From assembly GCA_022839625.1 (NCBI GenBank), contig JALHJL010000022.1, forward strand, positions 20,943 to 84,942: a stretch of 64,000 nt of DNA. Reading direction: 5' to 3'. The position numbers and the translations under genes are program-made. The notes beneath the pieces are model-generated. The model did no database searches. It was not told where the DNA came from and saw only the letters and a list, made by a program, of their open reading frames with translations. Origin of the DNA: Phycisphaerales bacterium (GTDB lineage: Bacteria; Planctomycetota; Phycisphaerae; UBA1845; Fen-1342). Positions within the stretch are counted from its first letter, which is position 1. Each line of letters begins with the position of its first letter. This document shows, piece by piece, positions 42,035 to 50,534 of this stretch.

Positions 42035-43168
42035 TCACCTCGACAACCCCAGTTTCTCGCGGCCAAGTATGCCGATCAGCAGCACGATCACGAGGCCGAT
42101 CACCACGATGTGCGGCGCGAAGGGCCCGTTCCCGACCATCAGAAAGTTGTGAGACGCCGCCGCCCCGGTCAGCATGCCCAGGACGAAGATCGCCGCGTCC
42201 CCGTCGCCCTCGCCCGCGAGGAAGACCTGGCGGCCCGGACACCCGCCGGCGAGCGTGAACGAGAGCCCGGCCAACACCATCCCGGCCAGGTTGAGCCAGT
42301 ATACGGTGTGCGCGGCCGGCTGCATGATGGGCTTGCCCTCGGGGTTTACCCCCAGCGTAAAGCCCGGGTGGAACTGCTTCAATGCCAGGTTGACGGCCAA
42401 CGCCGCGACGGCGAATGCGACCACGCCGCTGAGCAGGTGAGCGTCGCGCATCAGGATCAGGTCGCGAATGCCGCCCACCGTGCAGAAACGCGTGCGCTGC
42501 GCGAGGAAGCCGACTACCAGCCCGATGAGAATCGAGGCGAGCAGCGGTGCGTGGGCGGCGCCGGGCGGCGCCGGCGCGGGGGGCGCCGGCTTCGACGTGA
42601 GAAACAACGCCGCATTGTCGCCGAGCCGCGGGTAGAAGACCGCGAGGGCGAGCAGCGCCGCCATCACAAAGGGCATCGCCAGGCCGGCCACGGTGCGCGT
42701 GGGATACGAGCGCCCCAGACTGAACCCCTTCTTGAGAAACGCCACGCCAATGCCGATGCCGACGACCAGGCCGATGATCCCAAGGACCGCGTTCCAGTCC
42801 CCGCCTGCCAGCCGCAACATCGCCCGCCACGGACAGCCCAGAAAGACGAGCGCCCCGATCATGGCGAACATGCCGAGCAGAAAGCGGACGATCGGCGACG
42901 ATCCCGTCCGCGGCCGGAACTCGCCGAAAATCAGCGCCGCCACGAAGGCCCCAAGGCAGAACGCCGGGATTTCCGGGCGCAAGTATTGCACCGCGCCCGC
43001 GCGATGCAGGCCAAGCGCTCCGGCGATGTCGCGGGTGAAGCAGGCCACGCAGATGCCCATGTTGGGCGGGTTGCCGAGCTTCTGGAGCGAAGCAGCCAGA
43101 CCGCCGAGGACCAGGCCGACCACGACGATGCCCGCGGTGGATGCGAAAAAGTCTCTGGCTCTAGTCAT
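42035..43168 (-). CDS. yedE: YedE-type sulfur/selenium membrane transporter
   Basis: A 377-residue polytopic protein of the YeeE/YedE family. GNPPNMGICVACFTRDIAGA with LGLHRAGAVQYLRPEI is the cysteine-containing segment typical of the selenium-locus YedE branch (TIGR04112-like). FLGCPWRAMLRLAGGDWNAV and SFTLAGGCPGRQVFLAGEGD are the two Cys-containing pore motifs. It probably imports a reduced sulfur or selenium compound that the carriers below handle. ATG 43168 follows AAGGAGA. A 197-bp repeat lies ~170 bases upstream. Confidence 0.88.
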   Translation of the reverse strand: MTRARDFFASTAGIVVVGLVLGGLAASLQKLGNPPNMGICVACFTRDIAGALGLHRAGAVQYLRPEIPAFCLGAFVAALIFGEFRPRTGSSPIVRFLLGMFAMIGALVFLGCPWRAMLRLAGGDWNAVLGIIGLVVGIGIGVAFLKKGFSLGRSYPTRTVAGLAMPFVMAALLALAVFYPRLGDNAALFLTSKPAPPAPAPPGAAHAPLLASILIGLVVGFLAQRTRFCTVGGIRDLILMRDAHLLSGVVAFAVAALAVNLALKQFHPGFTLGVNPEGKPIMQPAAHTVYWLNLAGMVLAGLSFTLAGGCPGRQVFLAGEGDGDAAIFVLGMLTGAAASHNFLMVGNGPFAPHIVVIGLVIVLLIGILGREKLGLSR

Positions 43169-43340
43169 GGGCTGTGGTCTCCTTTCCTGCCGGGGGAGAC
43201 GAGCCGCGCGTGCCGCGGCACGAGCAGTCTGCGATAGCCCCCGGAAGATCGTTCGAACCGGACCGAGCTGATTCCAGGAGGAGGGAAGATCAGCGGGCGC
43301 AGAACTGCTGTCCGCCAGCGCGCACGTCCACGGCGCGGGG

Positions 43341-43537
43341 GTTGCAATAGCCGTGGACACCCTGGACCAGGGCACACGTGCCGCTGTGTCATGTGCGTTG
43401 CTGCACGATCATGAACTGCCTCTCTGCGCGAACCTGCGCCCGGGCGGCCTCGCGCTCGCCACGGCTCGGGGTGCAAGCCGAACCGCAGCGGCCATCGGAC
43501 GCCCCTCTAACATACCGATCATTGGGTGAGCGTCCAA
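43341..43537. repeat. 197-bp direct repeat, copy A
   Basis: Aligns without gaps to 46659-46855 (constant offset 3318) at about 85% identity by eye. Both copies lie upstream of leftward genes, yedE here. Read leftward, a GAGAGGCAG precedes an ATG (43411) in both copies, but in this copy the frame meets TGA after seven codons. The spread of differences over codon positions gives no clear sign of coding. Origin unknown. Confidence 0.85.
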
Positions 43538-43582
43538 GCGGTCAGCGCAACGCCAAGAAAAAACGCCTCGCTCGGGTGCAGC

Positions 43583-43667
43583 TTCGCCACGGCGAATCTC
43601 GCCCGAGGCGGGCCTGCACGGCGTATCCCTTATCCGCCCGCGCCCAGATTCGCCGTGGCGAACTGGG
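43583..43667. repeat. Cluster of short palindromes
   Basis: TTCGCC-AC-GGCGAA at 43583-43596 and a 25-base near-perfect hairpin CCCAG-A-TTCGCC-GT-GGCGAA-CTGGG at 43643-43667. The same CGCC-NN-GGCG core recurs in the repeats near 12, 13, 40 and 60.6 kb, so these look like members of a dispersed family. Confidence 0.7.
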
Positions 43668-43833
43668 TTGTCGTGCGGCAGTGATCAGCCGTCGCCGGCT
43701 CGCCTCCGGGAAAGCCCGGTGTTGCCCACTGTCTATCGGGTACTTACGACGCGGCGCTGACCGGGTGAGTGCTACTCTTAGCGGAGCGGAGCGGCGCGTT
43801 CGGCGCGGCTGGCGCAGGCCGGGTGGGCCCCCG

Positions 43834-46569
43834 TCAGCGGCGCCGCTGGCGCAGCTCGGCCCCCAACCACCCGCGCGTAAGGCGTTTCTTCAACTCGATC
43901 ATCAGGTAGATGGCCACGCCGACCGCGACAATCGCCAGCCACGCGGGCGCGTCGAGCGGGGCGCTGTGGAACAGTGTCTGCATCGGCGTCCAATAGGTGA
44001 ACAGCAGTTGCAGCAGCACCATGACGACCACGCCGACCAGCATCTTCGGGTTCGAAAAGGGGCCGATGGCAAACATCGAGCGCGTCAGCGAGCGGCAGTT
44101 GAACAGGTAGAACATCTCACCGAAGACGAAGACATTGACAGCCATCGTGCGGGCGGTTTCCTGGGACGCGCCCTGGCGAAGCTGCCACTGGAACAGCAGC
44201 AGGGCGGCCACGAACAGCAGCACGCCGACGGTCGCGATGCGCAGCAGGAGCACGGGGGTCAGCAGCGGCACGCGCGGATCGCGCGGCGGTCGTTCCATCA
44301 GGCCGGGCTCGCGCGGCTCGAAGGCCAGCATCAGTCCCAGCAGCAGGGCGGTCGTCATGTTGATCCACAGGATCTGCACCGGCAGGATCGGCAGGTCCAT
44401 CATCAGCAGCACCGCCGCCAGGATGACCAGCCCCTCGCCCGCGTTGGTCGGCAGCGTCCACACGATGAACTTCGTGAGGTTGTCGAAAACGCAGCGGCCC
44501 TCCTCGACCGCCGCCTCGATGGAGGCGAAGTTGTCGTCCGTGAGCACCATGTCGGCCGCGTCCTTGGCCACCTCGGTGCCGGCGATGCCCATCGCCACAC
44601 CGATGTCCGCCTTGCGCAGGGCCGGGGCGTCGTTCACACCGTCGCCCGTCATGGCCACGATGTGTCCATGCGATTGCACCGCCTCGACCAGCCGCAGCTT
44701 CTGTTCGGGGGTGACTCGCGCGAAGACGTGCAACCGTTCGACGCGGTCGGCCAGCTCCTCACCCGACAGGGCTTGCAGTTCGCGCCCGGTCAGCACCGGC
44801 GGCGGCCTGCCCGGCTTGTCTGACAGTCCCAGTTCGGCGGCGATGGCTGCCGCCGTGGCCGGGTGATCGCCGGTGATCATCTTCACCTCGATGCCGGCGC
44901 CGTGGCACGCGGCGACCGCGCTGACGGCCTCCGGGCGCGGCGGGTCGACCATGCCCTGGAGGCCGAGGAATACCAGCCCCTCGGCCACGTCGTCGTGCGA
45001 CAGGCCGGACTGGTCGGCGCGGGCCGCCCGGCGCGCGAACGCCAGCACGCGCAACCCCTTGGCGGCGAGTCCCTCGGCGGTGCGCTGGACCGCCGCGGTG
45101 TCCAGGTCCGTGGTACCGCCCGTGTCGGTCATGGCCGCCGCGCAGCGCGAGGTGACGGCCTCGACCGCACCCTTCAGGTAGATGCAGCGCTCGTTGCCGT
45201 CGGCTGCGCGGTGCAGCGTGGCCATGTACTGGTGCTCCGATTCAAACGGCAGCATGTCGACGCGCGGCCATGCGGCCGCGAGCGGCGCGCGAGTCAGACC
45301 GGCCTTGGCAGCGGCAACCAGCAGCGCACCCTCGGTTGGGTCGCCCTCGACGCGCCAACCGGACTCGTCCCGGCGCAGCGTCGCATCATTGCACAGCAGC
45401 CCGGCCAGCAGGCACTCGCGCAGCGCCGGCCGGTCCCGCACGTCCAGCGGCTTGTCCTGGTCATCGCGGACCTCGCCCTCCGGCGCATAGCCCACGCCCG
45501 TCAGGCGGGCGCGCCGGCCCGCGGTGGCGATCTCGGTGACGGTCATCTGGTTCTGCGTGAGCGTGCCGGTCTTGTCTGAGCAGATGACCGTCGTGCTGCC
45601 CAGCGTCTCGACGGCCGGCAGACGGCGGATGATGGCGTGGCGCGCGGCCATGCGTGAGACGCAGATTGCCAGCGTGATCGTGACGGCCGCCGGCAGGCCC
45701 TCGGGGATGGCCCCGACCGCCAGCGCCACGGCGGCCATGAACATGTCTTCCCACGCCCGGCCGGTGAAGACGCCGAAGAGGAACGTGAACGCGGCCAGCC
45801 CGATGATGACGAAGACCAGCATCTTGCTGAAATGGGCGATCTTGCGCGTCAGCGGCGTAGTGGGCAGGACCGTTGTGGCGATGAGCTGGGAGATGCGGCC
45901 GATCTCGGTGCGGTCGCCGGTGCTCACGACGATGCCGGTGCCGGTGCCATAGGTAACCAGCGTCGACGAGAAGGCCATGTTGGTGCGGTCGGAAACGAGC
46001 GTCTCTTCAGCCAGCTCCGCCTCGCTGTGTTTTGGGACGGGCACCGACTCGCCGGTCAGGGCCGACTCGTCGACTTGCAGGTCGCGCGTGCGGCACAGGC
46101 GCAGTTCGGCCGGCACCTGGTCGCCGGATTGCAGCAGGACGATGTCGCCGGGAACGAGCTGGCTGGCCGGCAGGCGTACGCGGGCACCGTCCTGTAGTAC
46201 GGTGGCCTCGCTTTGCAGCGTGCGGGCCAGCGCGTCGATGGCCGAGATGGCCTTGGACTCCTGCACGAAGCCGATCACCGCGTTGGCGAGGACGACCGCG
46301 AAGATCACGAGCGCGTCGACCGGGCCCTTGACGTAGGCGCTGACGACGGTCGCCGCGAGCAGAATGTAGACCAGGGGCTGATGGAATTGCAGCAGGAAGC
46401 GCACCAGCGCGCTGTGCCCCTTGCGCACGGTCAGCGTGTTCGGGCCGAACCGAGCGCGGCGGCGGTCGCGTTCCTCGGCCGACAGGCCGCGGTCGATGCT
46501 CACCCCCAGTTGCTGGGCGATTACGTCGGGAGCTGCGTGGTGCCAGGGGTAAGCCGGGTCGTACTGCAT
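43834..46569 (-). CDS. P-type (P2-like) cation ATPase, CtpF/Pma1-like
   Basis: A 911-residue P-type ATPase with TGES near residue 172, PEGLP at ~289-293 in helix M4, the phosphorylated Asp332 in DKTGTLT, ITGDHPAT near 566 and TGDGVNDAP near 641. M5 has TNAGEG (Asn/Glu as in SERCA), but M6 reads ILWINMTTALLLGLMLAFEP, with Ala where SERCA has the calcium-binding Asp800. That pattern is shared by CtpF- and Pma1-like pumps. It exports or stores a cation, possibly Ca2+. It stands alone, with a 197-bp repeat upstream. Confidence 0.92.
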   Translation of the reverse strand: MQYDPAYPWHHAAPDVIAQQLGVSIDRGLSAEERDRRRARFGPNTLTVRKGHSALVRFLLQFHQPLVYILLAATVVSAYVKGPVDALVIFAVVLANAVIGFVQESKAISAIDALARTLQSEATVLQDGARVRLPASQLVPGDIVLLQSGDQVPAELRLCRTRDLQVDESALTGESVPVPKHSEAELAEETLVSDRTNMAFSSTLVTYGTGTGIVVSTGDRTEIGRISQLIATTVLPTTPLTRKIAHFSKMLVFVIIGLAAFTFLFGVFTGRAWEDMFMAAVALAVGAIPEGLPAAVTITLAICVSRMAARHAIIRRLPAVETLGSTTVICSDKTGTLTQNQMTVTEIATAGRRARLTGVGYAPEGEVRDDQDKPLDVRDRPALRECLLAGLLCNDATLRRDESGWRVEGDPTEGALLVAAAKAGLTRAPLAAAWPRVDMLPFESEHQYMATLHRAADGNERCIYLKGAVEAVTSRCAAAMTDTGGTTDLDTAAVQRTAEGLAAKGLRVLAFARRAARADQSGLSHDDVAEGLVFLGLQGMVDPPRPEAVSAVAACHGAGIEVKMITGDHPATAAAIAAELGLSDKPGRPPPVLTGRELQALSGEELADRVERLHVFARVTPEQKLRLVEAVQSHGHIVAMTGDGVNDAPALRKADIGVAMGIAGTEVAKDAADMVLTDDNFASIEAAVEEGRCVFDNLTKFIVWTLPTNAGEGLVILAAVLLMMDLPILPVQILWINMTTALLLGLMLAFEPREPGLMERPPRDPRVPLLTPVLLLRIATVGVLLFVAALLLFQWQLRQGASQETARTMAVNVFVFGEMFYLFNCRSLTRSMFAIGPFSNPKMLVGVVVMVLLQLLFTYWTPMQTLFHSAPLDAPAWLAIVAVGVAIYLMIELKKRLTRGWLGAELRQRRR

Positions 46570-46911
46570 GACTCACTCCTCTGGGGTCCGGTGAGCGCTT
46601 GGCGCGGGGGACGAACCCCGACACGCGGCTGCACGGCGCGCCACCCCGCGGCGCGCGGGTTGAAACAGCCGTAGACGCCCTGGACCAGGGCGCACGCGCC
46701 GCTGTGCCATGTGCGTCGCCGCACGATCATGAACTGCCTCTCTGAACGAACCTGCGCACGGGCGGCCTCGCACCCGCCGCGGCTCGGGGTGCAAACCGAA
46801 CCGCGGCGGCCGTCGGACAGCCGCCTAACATACCCACAGACGGGTCAGCGTCCAACAGGCGAGGCGGGTACGTATCTTGGGACGTGGCAGACGGTGGACC
46901 GGGGAGGCGCA
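46570..46911. other. 342-base intergenic region with repeat copy B
   Basis: Contains the second copy of the 197-bp repeat (46659-46855) and short leaders. In the leftward direction an open frame from ATG 46730 overlaps the ATPase start and would encode 69 residues (MIVRRRTWHSGACALVQGVY…). I treat it as unproven. Rightward, GGGGAGG before GTG 46912 marks the next start. Confidence 0.6.
46659..46855. repeat. 197-bp direct repeat, copy B
   Basis: Gap-free match to 43341-43537. Here it lies ~90 bases upstream of the P-type ATPase. The frame from ATG 46730 (leftward) reads TGG where copy A has TGA at codon 8, and so stays open. The best-conserved stretches include CACGATCATGAACTGCCTCT and its flanks. 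Confidence 0.85.
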
Positions 46912-47364
46912 GTGCGCGAGGGACCGCTCCGGTCCCGCGCTCTCTTACAGCCGACATCAGAGGCGCCCGCGCCCAGTTCCGATAGCGCGGTCGCGGTCGA
47001 CGTCCTGGACCAAAGCGAGATCGATGTCCTGCTGGCGGCCCTGGCCAGCGAGGCTGGGGCGACCGCGGCCACGCTGCGCCCGCCGGTCGGGGCGATAGGG
47101 CTTCGCGGAAGTGCGACCCGCGCGCCCGGCCGGACCAAGGGCAGCGGCGTCCGCCGCCAGCGCGCCGAACTCCTTTGCATTCTCTGGCCTGCCTGGTCTT
47201 GGCGCAAAGCGCCACCGCCCCGGGGTCTGGGGCAAGGCCCCAGCGGGCCGCAGGCCCGACCGGCCAGCGCCACGGCGCGAGCCCGCGCGGCTCGAAACGG
47301 CACTAAATCACCGTGCGCAATCATGCGGCGCGGGAGGGCGAGGCTCCCGCCGAGCCGCGGCTAG
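46912..47364 (+). pseudogene. fliM-like N-terminal fragment
   Basis: GTG 46912 follows a good GGGGAGG. After ~30 residues the frame reads VDVLDQSEIDVLLAALASEA, which closely resembles the N-terminal CheY-binding motif of flagellar switch protein FliM (…LSQSEIDALL…). What follows is proline/arginine-rich and bears no FliM domain, and the frame ends inside the repeat element at 47303-47435. It is best read as the 5' end of a fliM-like gene that lost its body. No flagellar gene is nearby. A real short protein cannot be excluded. Confidence 0.45.
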
Positions 47365-47435
47365 TAAGTCACCGTGTGCAATCATGCGGCGTGGGAGGGC
47401 GCCGACGCGCCGCCGAATCGCGCACGGTGATTTAG
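47303..47435. repeat. MITE-like element with 16-bp inverted ends
   Basis: CTAAATCACCGTGCGC at 47303-47318 and its exact reverse complement at 47420-47435 bound a 133-base element. Inside, a second copy of the left end in direct orientation begins at 47365, followed by CAATCATGCGGCGTGGGAGG as in the first (one change). The right end supplies the stop codon of the large fusion gene. No clear target-site duplication was seen. Confidence 0.65.
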
Positions 47436-50341
47436 GTACTGACCGCACAGCACGCGGCCTCGATGCGGGCACTGGCAGCTTCCAGGACATGCCGTGCAAC
47501 GTCTGCGGCGCCGTTTCTCGGCACTAGTTCCACGGCCTTTGCACGTGCGGTCTGGGCCACGTCTTCCCGCAGGAACTCCAGGATTGCCGGTTCGAGGTCA
47601 GCGCGGTCCAGAACCACCCGTGCCGCGGAGACGTCCTCCGCCGACTTCGCACGGCCCACCTGGTCGTCGGTAACGGTCTGCTGATTCGGAATGAAGATGG
47701 AAGGTACGCCGAAGTGCATGAGCTCGTGGAACGTATTGTAACCCGTTGCTGCAATCGCCAGGTCGAAGGCGTTGAAGTACAACGAGTTCGGATAGTGACT
47801 CAACGTGTGCACTCCGGGCGGCGGCTCAACGACACGCTTTGATATCGGGGACTCCGCGAGAACAACTTCGACATCCGGCTGTTTGCGCAGCAGGTTGAGA
47901 ACCTGCTTGACCCAATCGCGCGTGTCATTGATGTTGCCCGCGCCCAACTGCACGTAGACGAGCTTTTGACTCGGGGCGACGTTCCAACGCTGACGCGCCA
48001 CCGCACGAGGGAGCAATTCCGCACGGTCCAGAAACACGATCGGATCGGACTCGAAGTGATGCAGCCCGGTCAGTTCCGCCGGCGTCGAAACGCCTCGTTC
48101 GCCTGGGAAGATCAGCTCGTCAAACCGGCCGAACTCCGCCCCCAGCTTGAGCAGGCGATCGTGCTTGTGCCGCAACCGCAGAATCATCCCGGTGTAGGAG
48201 AATCCTGCCTTGGCGATGACATCAAGCAAGCCTCTGAACGGGGACACCCCGTCGTAGACCAGGGCCGACGGTCGGTGCGTGTCGATGACAATGCCCAGCA
48301 TCTGTTTCAGGAGCTCGTTCCACGCCGCCCAGTTGAATCGGGGGCTCAGCTCGCTTTGCGGCGGTATGTGATAGGCTACCATCCCCTCGCGCGCGATGAC
48401 CGGCAGCGCCAAGCTCGAAGAAAGGAAGTAGATGGGCAGGGCCGGGTCAATGCGGCGCATACGCCGCGCTACGGCCAGCGAGCGCGTCAGATGCCCCAGA
48501 CCAGCCCCGTTCGAGCACAAGAAGAGGATGCCACCGGACGACTGTGCCGTTCCCTTGCCCGTCGCGCTTACCGAGTTGACGATCGCAGCGGTAAGATCGG
48601 GGCGGGCTCCGGCGAGCCGCACCTGCGTGGCTTGGGCGCGGACGAGCAGCGTCTCCATGGTCTCCGACTGCGCCCGGAACCGCTCAAGCGCCAGCTCGAG
48701 CTGGGCAATCCGTTCCGCCAGCCCGGCTTTCTCCGCAAGCGCGGCAGTGAGCCGGTCCTCCAGTTGCTCAACCTGCTTGGCCAGCCTTTGCCGCTCGGAG
48801 TGCACATGACGTTGAAGCTGGACCAGGGCATCGGCGGCCTCCTGGTGAGCTCTCGCCGATCGCTCCGGCGACAGTGGTCGCGGGGTCTCGTTGGCCTTAG
48901 GCTTGTGTGCCAAGATGCACAGATATCCCCCAATCACTTCGCAACTGTCTACAGAAAAAGACTTCTCGAGCAGATCGTTCAAGTTCCGGAAGTGGAAGGT
49001 GCTGACGTAGTCCTTGTTGGGATGGCAGCCCAATGGCACGCTGACCAGCAGCCGGCCCTCGTCCACGAGCAATGACCGTGCGATCTCAAGCAAACGGTCA
49101 GGGCGGACTACCCGAGCGGGCCAATCAGACAGAATGACCGTGTCGAACGATGCGGGCTCGAGCTTAACGGTGGCGACCGCACCGCGCACGAACGACACGC
49201 GTTGCTGCACCCACTCCATCTCCGTCTCGCGCGCGGCTTGGGCGGCTGCGATCGCCGTTGGATCGACCTCCAATCCAACGACCTGGAGTCCCTCCCGCGC
49301 CAGATCGAGCGCGCGGGATCCGTGGCCGCACGCGGCGTCCAGAATGCGCTGGCCAGACACTCCGCAGGCCATCCAATTGCTGCGGGCGCGCTGAGCGTCT
49401 GCGGCATCCCGCTCGTCTGCGCAGGTGTGCTTGGCAGAAGCCTGCTCCACCGCCAGCGCGTGCTCCCGTGTATCCATCGGCTTCCGACAGGAGTGTTCGC
49501 TTCGCTCGGTCTGCCGGAGCTGGGCGTGAAGCTGTTGAATCTCCGTCGTCAGCGCGTCACGCTTGGCGCGCGCCGCGCCCACGATGAGTTGAGCGCTGCG
49601 TTGCAGCTCGTCCTCGCGGGCGGCCCAACCATCGACGACCTCCGCCGTCGGAATTGGGGCGTCATAGCCGTACGAGCGCGCCAGCTCCTGGACTTCCCCG
49701 GGGAGTTGGTCCCACCGTACGCCCTCGACCAGCGTCGTCTTCTCCTTGCGCTTGGTGTTTATGTTTCGCGGCAAGAGCTGCAAATGAGCGGCCAGCAGCT
49801 CGTCGGGGACTTGTTCCGGCGACACATTGAGGTGCTCGAGGATCTGTCGCGCCCGGTTTGTACCCAGACTCTCGATGTCGTACCGCAGGATTCTCCGCTT
49901 GCTGCCGGCGTCTTGAATCATCTTGTTCCAGTGGTAATAGAACCACATGGACCGTTCTCGGCCGGTACGGTACTCGAACAGGATCGGGCAGTGATGGTAT
50001 GCAAACTGCGTGAACTGCAGGCCGAGGCCGCTGCGGGCCGGCCGCCCGCTCTCGTCGACTTCCAGGAACCGGATCTCAAGCAGGGAGCGGATGACGTTCA
50101 GGGGGTGGCGCGTTTGGTGGAGAATCCGCACGTGCTGTGGAAACCGCTCCAGGAATGGCACGGCGAGCCAGGAAGCATCGCCGAGCACCTCCGGGGTATC
50201 GAGGAACTGGTTCCAGCGCTGCGCGAACTTGAAGAAGGACTCGTGGCCACACCGGATGTCCAGATTGGTCAGCAGCCGAGAGATATACGCCGTGGCCGAT
50301 CGCGGCGCCGCGGCAATCAGAAACTTCGTGGCCGGTTTCAT
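47432..50341 (-). CDS. Sulfotransferase–methyltransferase–coiled coil–glycosyltransferase fusion
   Basis: A 969-residue protein with four parts. Residues ~1-230: sulfotransferase fold, with a PAPS 5'-phosphate loop-like FLIAAAPRSATAY and a 3'-phosphate-like TRHPLNVIRSLLE (74-86). Residues ~320-480: class I methyltransferase, motif I ILDAACGHGSRALDLA (333-348) and VVGLEVDP. Residues ~490-575: Leu/Glu/Arg-rich coiled coil. Residues ~603-960: MurG-like GT-B glycosyltransferase (CSNGAGLGHLTRSLAVARRM and GYNTFHELMHFGVPSIFIPN). GGGAGATG precedes ATG 50341. GC is lower than in the main cluster. It could glycosylate, methylate and sulfate one glycan or glycolipid. The sulfate loop departs from the usual Ser/Gly-rich form, so activity is not certain. 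Confidence 0.85.
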   Translation of the reverse strand: MKPATKFLIAAAPRSATAYISRLLTNLDIRCGHESFFKFAQRWNQFLDTPEVLGDASWLAVPFLERFPQHVRILHQTRHPLNVIRSLLEIRFLEVDESGRPARSGLGLQFTQFAYHHCPILFEYRTGRERSMWFYYHWNKMIQDAGSKRRILRYDIESLGTNRARQILEHLNVSPEQVPDELLAAHLQLLPRNINTKRKEKTTLVEGVRWDQLPGEVQELARSYGYDAPIPTAEVVDGWAAREDELQRSAQLIVGAARAKRDALTTEIQQLHAQLRQTERSEHSCRKPMDTREHALAVEQASAKHTCADERDAADAQRARSNWMACGVSGQRILDAACGHGSRALDLAREGLQVVGLEVDPTAIAAAQAARETEMEWVQQRVSFVRGAVATVKLEPASFDTVILSDWPARVVRPDRLLEIARSLLVDEGRLLVSVPLGCHPNKDYVSTFHFRNLNDLLEKSFSVDSCEVIGGYLCILAHKPKANETPRPLSPERSARAHQEAADALVQLQRHVHSERQRLAKQVEQLEDRLTAALAEKAGLAERIAQLELALERFRAQSETMETLLVRAQATQVRLAGARPDLTAAIVNSVSATGKGTAQSSGGILFLCSNGAGLGHLTRSLAVARRMRRIDPALPIYFLSSSLALPVIAREGMVAYHIPPQSELSPRFNWAAWNELLKQMLGIVIDTHRPSALVYDGVSPFRGLLDVIAKAGFSYTGMILRLRHKHDRLLKLGAEFGRFDELIFPGERGVSTPAELTGLHHFESDPIVFLDRAELLPRAVARQRWNVAPSQKLVYVQLGAGNINDTRDWVKQVLNLLRKQPDVEVVLAESPISKRVVEPPPGVHTLSHYPNSLYFNAFDLAIAATGYNTFHELMHFGVPSIFIPNQQTVTDDQVGRAKSAEDVSAARVVLDRADLEPAILEFLREDVAQTARAKAVELVPRNGAADVARHVLEAASARIEAACCAVST

Positions 50342-50534
50342 CGCTCATCTCCCTGCGAACGACCGTCGCGGCCGGCGTTCTCACCACGCACCAAAAGTGC
50401 GAAAGCGTTTATATCGTCGCAGGCGAACCGTCGCAACGATGCCGGTCCCCGCTCACCCGTCCGATCTGTACGTCGTGACCTGCCCGCGGTTTTTGTACCC
50501 GTCGCTGCAAGTGTCGGACCACGTTTTCGAACCT

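Larger units (their letters stand above)
43169..43833. other. 665-base intergenic region with repeats
   Basis: Holds no gene I can support. From left to right: the yedE leader, the first copy of the 197-bp duplicated sequence (43341-43537), and a cluster of TTCGCC-NN-GGCGAA palindromes (43583-43667), one inside a 25-base hairpin that may end the P-type ATPase transcript. The rest shows nothing. Confidence 0.7.

Noticed and set aside
43246..43260. GTTCGAACC, resembling a tRNA T-arm
   Set aside because: No acceptor or anticodon stems can be formed around it.
43165..43476. Leftward 103-codon frame through repeat copy A, with a similar frame in copy B at 46573-46794
   Set aside because: Both are open and similar, but differences between the copies are spread over all codon positions, so they give no evidence of coding. 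Kept as part of the repeat finding only.
46521..46730. Leftward 69-codon frame overlapping the P-type ATPase start
   Set aside because: It has a fair ribosome site, but the matching frame in the other copy is closed after seven codons and no family is recognisable.
47303..47435. Possible CRISPR-like direct repeats
   Set aside because: Only two direct copies with unequal surroundings and inverted ends, and no cas genes. A MITE-like element explains them better.
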